Source: Gemmatimonadota bacterium (GTDB lineage Bacteria > Gemmatimonadota > Gemmatimonadetes > Gemmatimonadales > GWC2-71-9). Taken from it: a stretch of 11,980 nt of DNA. The position numbers were made by a program, and so were the translations under genes. Every line of letters begins with the position of its first letter. Position 1 is the first letter of the stretch. A model generated the notes under the pieces. The model worked only from the letters and a program-made list of their open reading frames with translations. It was not told the DNA's origin and ran no database searches. The DNA lies in contig SMVY01000090.1 in assembly GCA_004357415.1 (NCBI GenBank), positions 1-11,980 on the forward strand, read 5' to 3'. Of this stretch, positions 6,214-11,980 are shown in pieces.

Positions 6214-7712
6214 CACAACACCGGTTTACTTCTACGCAATGCCCGCCTGCCGTCATCTTGGCAGCCGGCCAGGGAATGCGCATGGACTCGGAGGTGCCCA
6301 AACCTCTGACTGAGTTGTTGGGCCAGTCCCTGATCGAGAGAGCCATACGCGTCTGTGCCTCTGTCGGGGTGCGACAGTTTGTTGTGGTGGTCGGCCACGA
6401 AGAGGAGCAGGTCACCAGTCACGTCCACCGATTGTGTGACCGGCTCGGCCTCGAGGTATCCTGTGCCAATGCCTACAACTGGTCTATGGGTAACGGTGCC
6501 AGTACAGGTGCCGCGGCCAGCCATCTCCGGGCCCAGCCGTTCTTCCTCCTGATGGCCGATCACTTGGTCGATCCGGAGATCTTGAAGAAACTGCTGGCCG
6601 ATCCTCCCGCCAGCGACGAGGTGTGTCTAGCTGTCGATCGGAATCACCACCAAGTCTTCGACCTGAACGACGCTACCAGGGTCCGTTGCGTCAGCGGCCG
6701 TGTTGTGGAGATCGGCAAGGGCCTGGCTGAGTGGGACAGCATAGACACCGGGGCGTTCTTGTGCGGACCGGAGATCTTTCTGGCAATTGAGAAAGTTCGC
6801 CTGGGTGGCCGGCACCAACTGTCAGACGCAATCGCCGAGTTGGCGTCTCGTGGTGTGGTACGGCCGATCGACGTCACCGGTTGCCGTTGGCTGGACGTCG
6901 ACACACCGGAGACGCTCGTCGAAGCGGAGCGGCAACTACTCTCCTCTCTGAACAAGGGCGGCCAGGACGGCTTCGTTTCTCAGTGGATCAATCGTCCGCT
7001 CTCCATCCGCCTGTCCAAGTACCTGGTACGAACCGGAGTCACCCCCAACCAGATCACGGTGGCTTCCTTCCTCATGAGTTTGATCGGTGCGGGATTTCTT
7101 GCCGCTGGAGGTTACGCGGTCGGCGCTCTCGGAGGCTTGCTGATACAGGCTGCGTCGGTCATCGACGGCTGTGACGGGGAGATCGCACGACTGAAGGGCG
7201 TCGCGACACCGAGAGGCGCGTGGTTGGACACCATCCTCGATCGCTATGCCGATCTTGCCATAACCGTGGGAATCGTCGTCGCGTACGTCAGGCATGCCCC
7301 CGCTCCCGGGGTGCTCCCGGTAACCGTGGGCATCGTCGCGGCAACCGGGTTCATTCTTGCCAGCTATGTGACCAAGGAATTCGCCCGGCACCACACCTCG
7401 GACTATCCCCATGACTTCCTCGACCGGATGAAACACCGCGATCTGCGATTGCTGGTGATCGCGGCAGGGGCATTGGTCGGATTTCCCTACCAAGCTCTCA
7501 TTTTGGTCGGAGTGCTCTCCCACGCTGCTGTTGTGGGCATCATGCTGCGGGGCTGGCGGCTGAGTCCCATACTCGCCGAAGCGCCGAGCAATCTCATACC
7601 GCCCGCCGTGACCGAGATTGTTGACCGCCACGTCCGGCACCTTACTGATGGAGCCCCGGTCCCCCGAGCCGCCTTGAGGCGCGAAGCGATGGCCGGCCGC
7701 TCGGCTAGATGA
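6210..7712 (+). CDS. Bifunctional inositol-1-phosphate cytidylyltransferase / CDP-inositol:inositol-1-phosphate transferase (IPCT/DIPPS type)
   Basis: A 500-residue fusion. Residues 14-240 are a sugar-phosphate nucleotidyltransferase: VILAAGQGMRM (15-25), PKPL (30-33), GNGAS (94-98) and a metal-site MADH with Asp117. Residues 255-450 are a membrane CDP-alcohol phosphotransferase with a perfect D-x2-D-G-x2-A-R-x8-G-x3-D-x3-D signature: Asp319, Asp322, Gly323, Ala326, Arg327, Gly336, Asp340, Asp344. Membrane segments lie near 283-303, 305-318, 346-361, 370-388, 412-432 and 434-446. In Archaeoglobus and Thermotoga this fusion makes CDP-inositol from CTP and L-myo-inositol-1-phosphate, then couples it to a second inositol phosphate to give DIPP, precursor of the thermoprotectant DIP. 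The start overlaps the phosphatase stop (ATGA). No inositol-phosphate synthase lies in the window. Another alcohol acceptor, such as a lipid, is possible. Confidence 0.85.
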   Translation: MTQHRFTSTQCPPAVILAAGQGMRMDSEVPKPLTELLGQSLIERAIRVCASVGVRQFVVVVGHEEEQVTSHVHRLCDRLGLEVSCANAYNWSMGNGASTGAAASHLRAQPFFLLMADHLVDPEILKKLLADPPASDEVCLAVDRNHHQVFDLNDATRVRCVSGRVVEIGKGLAEWDSIDTGAFLCGPEIFLAIEKVRLGGRHQLSDAIAELASRGVVRPIDVTGCRWLDVDTPETLVEAERQLLSSLNKGGQDGFVSQWINRPLSIRLSKYLVRTGVTPNQITVASFLMSLIGAGFLAAGGYAVGALGGLLIQAASVIDGCDGEIARLKGVATPRGAWLDTILDRYADLAITVGIVVAYVRHAPAPGVLPVTVGIVAATGFILASYVTKEFARHHTSDYPHDFLDRMKHRDLRLLVIAAGALVGFPYQALILVGVLSHAAVVGIMLRGWRLSPILAEAPSNLIPPAVTEIVDRHVRHLTDGAPVPRAALRREAMAGRSAR

Positions 7713-7735
7713 TGCTCTTGCCGCCAACGACACGG

Positions 7736-7769
7736 CGTGCCCCGATGGTGGGAGTCATCGTCGGGCACG
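7736..7769. terminator. Hairpin between convergent genes, possible bidirectional terminator
   Basis: CGTGCCC (7736-7742) plus CGATG (7743-7747) pair with CATCG (7756-7760) and GGGCACG (7763-7769), a 12-bp stem interrupted only by a 2-nt bulge, with an 8-nt loop. It lies in the 103-nt gap between the stop of the inositol-phosphate enzyme (plus) and the stop of the sensor kinase (minus), where a shared terminator is expected. There is no T-run on either side, so it would be a non-classical terminator or only a 3'-end stabiliser. Confidence 0.4.
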
Positions 7770-7815
7770 TCAGCTAGAAGTACGGCCGGAGGCCGGCGCC
7801 GAGGTAGGCCTGCGG

Positions 7816-9810
7816 CTAGGAATGTGGGGAGTCCGAGATGGAGGCGCCCTTCGCGGGCCTCCTGTCCAGCATCTCTCGGACCTTCTCGCCCAATTCCTCG
7901 AGGCCTAACGGCTTGGGGATGAGCACGGCACGTGAGTGGGCCAGGGCTTCGATGGCCATCTCGGCCGAATATCCCGTCATGAACCCGATCGGTACCGTCC
8001 GGTCGATGGCCCGGATACGGTCGTACGCTTCCGTGCCGCCCATCCGTGGCATCGATATGTCGAGCAGCACCAGGTCTATTTGATCCCGCCCGGCCACGAA
8101 CATGTGCAGGGCCTCCACGCCATCCACCGCTGTCAACACGTTGTAGCCCAGCCTCTCGAGCAGACGTCGGGCAACACTGCTTAGGGCTTCCTCGTCTTCG
8201 GCCAGGAGAATCGTTTTGTTGCCACTGGAGGAAGGGGTGCGGACGGACTCCTCGCCGTCGTCCTCGACCGGGAGGAACATCATGCACGAGGTCCCGTGTC
8301 CCACCTCACTGTACACGGTGAGTACGCCGCCGTGCTGTTGGACGATTGCCCGAGCCATGGGCAAGCCCAATCCGCGGTGCTCCCGGTGGGACTTGGTGGT
8401 GAAGAACGGGTCGAAGATCTTGCACTTCGTGTCGGACTCCATACCGGTGCCGGTGTCGCTGATGGTGATCTGCACGTAAGTGCCCGGCTTGAGACCCGGG
8501 TGTTCCCGGCAGTGCATTTGGTCGAGTCGAATCGTCTGGCTCTCCAGGATGACCTCGCCGGCCGATGGAGCGGCCTCCCGGGCATTGGCGAACAGAGCCC
8601 GCAGTGCCAGTTCGATCTGTCCGGCGTCACACTCTACCAGAGGGAGTTCTTCGGCCAGTGACAGCCGCACCGGCTGGTCGTCATGATCAGCGGCCATGCG
8701 GCCGGCGAGATCGCGCAGGAAGGAGTTGATCGGCACCGGCTCCTTTGCCAGCGGCCGGCGGCGGGACACCGTCAGGAGTTGATCCAGGATCTCTCGCTGA
8801 TGCTCGGCGGCCGCTTGCAGAGAGTCGACCACGCTTTGGCCCGCGTCGTCGCCCTCGAGGGCCTGTCGCAACTCGGCGGCCTGGTCCAGGACTTCGCTCA
8901 CGAATGTCTTAAGACCTTCGGCCACATGGCCGGTAATACTCTGCATCGAATCCAGCCTGTCCGCTTCGAACTCCTGCCACTCATGCCTGTGGCGGTCGCC
9001 TTCGTTCATCCGCACGTCGCTGATGTCTTGCACGATGGTCACGAAGTACTGGGTGGATCCTTCCCGGTCGGCCGCGGCCGTGGCACACACCCGGCACCAG
9101 ATCACGTGCCCGTCTCGGTGGAAGTAGCGTTTTTCGACCATCACGGTGTCGGTCTTGCCCATGAGGAGCCGCCGGGCCTGGGTGGCGCTTTCGGCCAGGT
9201 CGTCGGGATGGGTGACCGCGTAGAAGTCGCTGGCCAGCAACTCGCGTTCTTCGTAGCCGAGCAGTTGGCACAGGGCGCGGTTGACCAGCAGGAACGTGCC
9301 GTCCACCCCGGTGATGGCCATCCCCGTCTTGGCCGACTCGAACGCCATGCGGTATCGCTGCGCCTCCTGGGCGAGCGCGTCGCCGGCTTGTTTTTGACTG
9401 GTGATGTCGGTCCGCACTACCAGGAACCGCTGGGGGCTACCGTGTCTCTGGGAAATCGGGACCACCCGATAGAGCCACCACGGCGGTCGCCCGTCCGTGC
9501 GGGTTTCGAAGGTGTGTTCCCGTCGGGTCTCCCGGGCGAGCCGGCATGCCTCGCGGAACGCCCGGCGGTGTTCTACCGGGAGGAGGCCGGATAGCGCGGT
9601 CCCGGTCATCCGCTCCACCGGAAGCCCGAGGAACTCGCGATTGGCGAACACGATCCGCTCGTCGAGATCGATTTCGAATACCTGGTCGGGGAGCGCCTGC
9701 CACAGGTCGCGCGCCGCAGTGCGGGAGAGGGCCCCGGCATCCGTGGCCCGGCGGCCCAAGCCACGCCGCCGGCGCGTGCCCGGTCCGGCGGGGAAGGTGT
9801 CGCCTACCAC
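7816..9810 (-). CDS. PAS-PAS hybrid sensor with receiver domain; H-box lacks the phosphoacceptor His
   Basis: Numbered from the GTG at 9810 (664 residues): PAS 1 about 34-140, PAS 2 about 148-270, dimerisation helices 280-350, HATPase 395-517, receiver 532-647. No membrane segments are visible, so it is probably cytosolic. The ATPase keeps its N-box (ANAREAAP, Asn409), G1 (DTGTGM, 452-457), FDPFFTTK and G2 (RGLGLPMARAIV). The receiver keeps Asp539, phosphoacceptor Asp584 (VLLDISMPRMGG), Thr612 and Lys633. In the H-box, RLDSMQSITGHVAEGLKT replaces the usual pattern ending VAHDFNN: Glu298 and Gly299 stand for His-Asp. A His at 295 is out of register. The frame is open to an ATG at 10005, inside ychF by 83 nt; the first start after ychF is the GTG at 9810, without a clear Shine-Dalgarno. 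The N-terminus is uncertain. Its target is unknown. Confidence 0.85.
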   Translation of the reverse strand: MVGDTFPAGPGTRRRRGLGRRATDAGALSRTAARDLWQALPDQVFEIDLDERIVFANREFLGLPVERMTGTALSGLLPVEHRRAFREACRLARETRREHTFETRTDGRPPWWLYRVVPISQRHGSPQRFLVVRTDITSQKQAGDALAQEAQRYRMAFESAKTGMAITGVDGTFLLVNRALCQLLGYEERELLASDFYAVTHPDDLAESATQARRLLMGKTDTVMVEKRYFHRDGHVIWCRVCATAAADREGSTQYFVTIVQDISDVRMNEGDRHRHEWQEFEADRLDSMQSITGHVAEGLKTFVSEVLDQAAELRQALEGDDAGQSVVDSLQAAAEHQREILDQLLTVSRRRPLAKEPVPINSFLRDLAGRMAADHDDQPVRLSLAEELPLVECDAGQIELALRALFANAREAAPSAGEVILESQTIRLDQMHCREHPGLKPGTYVQITISDTGTGMESDTKCKIFDPFFTTKSHREHRGLGLPMARAIVQQHGGVLTVYSEVGHGTSCMMFLPVEDDGEESVRTPSSSGNKTILLAEDEEALSSVARRLLERLGYNVLTAVDGVEALHMFVAGRDQIDLVLLDISMPRMGGTEAYDRIRAIDRTVPIGFMTGYSAEMAIEALAHSRAVLIPKPLGLEELGEKVREMLDRRPAKGASISDSPHS

Positions 9811-9838
9811 GGGGATCTGTCGGGTGGGTGCATCTACT

Positions 9839-9867
9839 ACATTACGCTGGGAAACACGTCCAGTAAA
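9839..9867 (-). promoter_or_regulatory. Candidate promoter of the hybrid sensor gene
   Basis: On the minus strand TTTACT (9867-9862) is followed after 17 bp by TAATGT (9844-9839). The matches to sigma-70 boxes are four and three of six. The predicted start near 9832 leaves about 22 nt before the GTG at 9810, which supports that start. It lies in the 112-nt gap after ychF, otherwise G- and C-rich and featureless. Weak evidence. Confidence 0.25.
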
Positions 9868-9922
9868 GCAGACCGGCCCGGATGGGGGCCTGGGGGAACG
9901 GGTAGGGGGGAGGGGCGCCCGC

Positions 9923-11020
9923 TCAGACGTTGAAGCGGAACAAGATGACGTCGCCGTCCTGCACCACGTAGTCCTTGCCTTCCGAACGGACCAAGCCGCG
10001 CTCACGGGCCGGTTTCCAGCCCCCCACCTCCACGAAATCCGTATGGGAGATGGTCTCCGCGCGGATGAATCCCTTCTCGAAGTCGCTGTGGATGACCCCG
10101 GCGGCGGCCGGTGCCCGGTCGTTGCGGTGGATGGTCCAGGCGCGGACCTCCTTGTCGCCGGCGGTGAAGTAGCTGTGGAGACCCAGGAGGTGATAGGCCG
10201 CGTGCGCCAAGCGGTCGAGGCCCGACTCTTCGACTCCGAGGGACTCCAAGAACTCTAGCCGCTCCTCAGCCGACAATTCTGCCAGTTCGGCTTCGACCTG
10301 CGCCGAGAACACCACTATCTCGGCCTCCTCGTCCTCCCTCGCAAGCGCCTCTCGCAGCTGCTCGACGTAGCTGTTGCCGGCCGCAATGTCGTCCTCGGCG
10401 ACGTTGGCGGCGTAGAGCACGGGTTTGGCGGTGAGGAGATTGAAGCTGCGGAAGGCGGCACGCTCTTGCTCCGTCGGGACCACCACGCGGGCCGCCTGTC
10501 CAGCGGACAGGGCTTCTCGCAGCCGCCCCAGGAGTGCCACCTCGATCTTGGCCTGCGCGTCGCCCGAGCGGGCCACCTTCACGGCTTTCTGCTCGCGCCG
10601 CTCGACCGCCGCCAAGTCGGCCAGGGCGAGTTCGATGTTGACGATTTCCCGGTCGCGCACCGGGTCGATCGAACCGGATACGTGCTGGACGTTGTCGTCG
10701 TCAAAACATCGGACGACGTGAACGATGGCGTCGACCTCGCGGATGTTGGCCAGGAACCGGTTACCGAGTCCCTCGCCCTCACTGGCGCCCTTGACCAACC
10801 CGGCGATGTCGAGGAACTCCACGGTGGCCGGCAGTACCTGTTTGGGCTTCACCACGTCTGCCAGGGCTGTGAGACGGGGATCCGGCACCGTCACCACCCC
10901 GGTATTGGGCTCGATGGTGGCGAACGGGTAGTTGGCCACCAGCGCCCCGGCGGATGTCAGGGCGTTGAACAGGGTGGACTTGCCGACGTTGGGGAGTCCG
11001 ACGATACCGAGTCGTAGCAT
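9923..11020 (-). CDS. ychF: Redox/ribosome-associated ATPase YchF (OLA1 family)
   Basis: The 365-residue length is standard. The N-terminus is MLRLGIVGLPNVGKSTLFNAL, with the P-loop GLPNVGKS at 8-15, then YPFATIEPNTG (31-41), the G3 motif DIAG (71-74) continuing LVKGASEGEGLGN, and the G4 position NVAE (207-210). The NxxE in place of NKxD is why this family binds ATP rather than GTP. A coiled-coil insert lies about 125-190. The C-terminal TGS domain (about 284-364) includes FEKGFIRAET and VVQDGDVILFRFNV. YchF associates with ribosomes and is linked to stress responses. The ATG at 11020 begins at the conserved N-terminus but has no obvious Shine-Dalgarno, and the bases just upstream belong to the heptad-repeat hairpin. 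In Bacillus subtilis ychF directly precedes rpsF; here 5.3 kb separates them. Confidence 0.97.
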   Translation of the reverse strand: MLRLGIVGLPNVGKSTLFNALTSAGALVANYPFATIEPNTGVVTVPDPRLTALADVVKPKQVLPATVEFLDIAGLVKGASEGEGLGNRFLANIREVDAIVHVVRCFDDDNVQHVSGSIDPVRDREIVNIELALADLAAVERREQKAVKVARSGDAQAKIEVALLGRLREALSAGQAARVVVPTEQERAAFRSFNLLTAKPVLYAANVAEDDIAAGNSYVEQLREALAREDEEAEIVVFSAQVEAELAELSAEERLEFLESLGVEESGLDRLAHAAYHLLGLHSYFTAGDKEVRAWTIHRNDRAPAAAGVIHSDFEKGFIRAETISHTDFVEVGGWKPARERGLVRSEGKDYVVQDGDVILFRFNV

Positions 11021-11025
11021 GCTAT

Positions 11026-11096
11026 GGGCTGTGAGCTATGAGCCGGGAGCCAGGAGCTGGGAGACGCTCCCGCTCCTAGCTCCCAGCTCCTGGCTC
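11026..11096. repeat. Heptanucleotide-repeat hairpin between hppA and ychF
   Basis: The gap between the two genes is built from 7-nt units of the type GAGCYRG. On the plus strand they read GGGCTGT, GAGCTAT, GAGCCGG, GAGCCAG, GAGCTGG (11026-11060). On the minus strand, starting at 11096, they read GAGCCAG, GAGCTGG, GAGCTAG, GAGCGGG. As a result 11047-11063 and 11080-11096 are a perfect 17-bp inverted repeat with a 16-nt loop. The right arm includes two bases of the hppA stop codon. No T-run follows, so it is not a classical terminator. It could be an RNA-processing or stability element, or a dispersed palindromic repeat. Confidence 0.85.
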
Positions 11097-11980
11097 ATGA
11101 CCCCATCGACATGAACCAAGGTGCCAGCACCAACGACACCACGGCCATCAACTTGATGAGGATGTTCATGGCGGGTCCGGAGGTGTCCTTGAATGGATCA
11201 CCCACGGTGTCCCCGACGACGGCGGCCTTGTGGGGATCGGATCCCTTGCCGCCGTGGGCGCCAGCCTCGATGTACTTCTTGGCGTTGTCCCACGCGCCAC
11301 CGGCGTTGGCCATGAACAGCGCCATCAGCACGCCGACGACCGTGGCGCCGGCCAGCATGCCTCCCAGAGCCTCGACGCCCAGGACCGAGCCGACCAGCAC
11401 AGGAGCGAACACGGCGGTGAGACCGGGGAGGATCATCTCCCTCAGCGCACCACGCGTGGCAATGTCGACGCACCGGGCGCTGTCGGGCTTGGCCGTTCCC
11501 TCCATGAGACCGGCGATCTCGCGGAACTGCCGCCGCACTTCCTCGACCATGTCGCCGGCGGCGCGGCCCACGGCGGTCATGGTCATGGACCCGATCAGGA
11601 AGGGCAGGGTGCCTCCGAGGAACAGGCCGATCACCACCATCGGGTTCAAGATGTCGAGCTGCAGCACTTCACCCGGAGGTGTCACAGCGGTGGCGAAGGC
11701 CGAGAACAAGGCCAACGCCGTCAGCGCGGCGGAACCGATGGCGAAGCCCTTACCGATGGCGGCGGTGGTGTTGCCCAGCGCGTCCAGGCCGTCGGTGATC
11801 TTGCGAACCTCGGGTCCCAGGCCGGCCATCTCGCTGATGCCGCCGGCGTTGTCGGCCACGGGGCCGTAAGCGTCGACGGTCATGGTCACGCCCACGGTGG
11901 CCAGCATACCCACGGCGGCGATGGCGATGCCGTAGAGGCCGGCCATCGAGAAGGAAACGTAGATCGCTCCTGAGATGAGC
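11095..11980 (-). CDS. hppA: Membrane-bound ion-translocating pyrophosphatase, C-terminal part (5' end outside window)
   Basis: The frame is open to the window edge, so the N-terminal portion (more than half the protein) is missing; the ATG at 11946 is an internal Met. The visible part has family signatures: DAYGPVADNAGGISEMAGL, GNTTAAIGKGFAIGSA, GGAWDNAKKYIE and GDTVGDPFKDTSGPAMN. The enzyme hydrolyses pyrophosphate and pumps H+ or Na+ across the membrane. The Ala after GNTT, with Gly three residues later, is the K+-dependent pattern; K+-independent enzymes have Lys and Thr there. Whether it pumps H+ or Na+ depends on residues outside the window. Several long hydrophobic helices are visible, and the last ends at LVLAPWFMSMGS. 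Its stop codon is embedded in the heptad-repeat hairpin that separates it from ychF, 74 nt downstream. Confidence 0.96.
   Translation of the reverse strand, partial: LISGAIYVSFSMAGLYGIAIAAVGMLATVGVTMTVDAYGPVADNAGGISEMAGLGPEVRKITDGLDALGNTTAAIGKGFAIGSAALTALALFSAFATAVTPPGEVLQLDILNPMVVIGLFLGGTLPFLIGSMTMTAVGRAAGDMVEEVRRQFREIAGLMEGTAKPDSARCVDIATRGALREMILPGLTAVFAPVLVGSVLGVEALGGMLAGATVVGVLMALFMANAGGAWDNAKKYIEAGAHGGKGSDPHKAAVVGDTVGDPFKDTSGPAMNILIKLMAVVSLVLAPWFMSMGS

Noticed and set aside
4626..7815. Insertion-sequence or integron boundary around the inositol operon
   Set aside because: I see no transposase, integrase, terminal inverted repeats or target duplications. The case for transfer rests only on codon use, strand and gene order.
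8683..9594. A 303-codon open frame on the plus strand
   Set aside because: It is antisense to the PAS-PAS-kinase gene. Its composition (His, Gly, Val rich, no motif) is typical of a shadow frame.
9811..10005. Start of the sensor gene at the ATG at 10005
   Set aside because: This would overlap ychF by 83 nt through its conserved TGS domain, and the added residues (Pro, Arg and Ser rich) look like read-through of non-coding sequence.

Overview
The window is about 12 kb of high-GC bacterial chromosome. Every gene I recognise is an ordinary bacterial type: bS6, bS18, bL9, RsfS, YchF and a membrane pyrophosphatase. The secreted peptidase fused to TolB-type propeller repeats, the GC-rich coding and the rpsF-rpsR-DUF2232-rplI layout fit Gemmatimonadota or a neighbouring phylum. 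That placement is inference from style, not from a marker gene. There are no tRNAs, rRNAs, CRISPR arrays, transposases or phage genes.

Layout. (1) 1-4625, minus strand: a compact ribosomal operon read as rpsF, rpsR, DUF2232 membrane protein, rplI, a short DAK2/FakA-like fragment, rsfS, and a secreted HExxH peptidase that runs off the left edge. Several junctions are 4-nt ATGA overlaps. ssb, usually between rpsF and rpsR, is absent. Upstream of rpsF are a candidate promoter and a hairpin that could be the S6:S18 autoregulatory site. (2) 4758-5254, plus strand: a good promoter followed by the remains of a YiiM-type MOSC gene. Its start and its C-terminal third survive, but the middle is deleted and the two parts are out of frame. 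(3) 5294-7712, plus strand: a palindromic pair of DnaA-box-like sites, then a two-gene operon. It encodes an inositol-monophosphatase-family enzyme and a 500-residue fusion of a sugar-phosphate nucleotidyltransferase with a CDP-alcohol phosphotransferase, the architecture of the bifunctional inositol-1-phosphate cytidylyltransferase / di-myo-inositol-phosphate-phosphate synthase. Together they could make CDP-inositol, then di-myo-inositol phosphate phosphate, then the dephosphorylated solute. (4) 7816-9810, minus strand: a PAS-PAS-kinase-receiver hybrid sensor whose H-box has Glu where the phosphoacceptor His should be. (5) 9923-11980, minus strand: ychF and the C-terminal part of a K+-dependent-type membrane pyrophosphatase, separated by a perfect 17-bp hairpin built from 7-nt repeats.

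Reading the layout as a whole: ychF directly upstream of rpsF is a familiar neighbourhood (Bacillus subtilis). Here about 5.3 kb separates them, holding the sensor, the inositol-phosphate operon and the broken MOSC gene. The inositol-phosphatase gene uses several TTA leucine codons, unlike its neighbours. I infer that the inositol cassette was inserted at this junction. The most interesting points are that cassette (with an altered metal-site motif in the phosphatase), the His-less hybrid kinase, the DAK2 remnant with a deleted nucleotide-binding signature, and the heptad-repeat hairpin.
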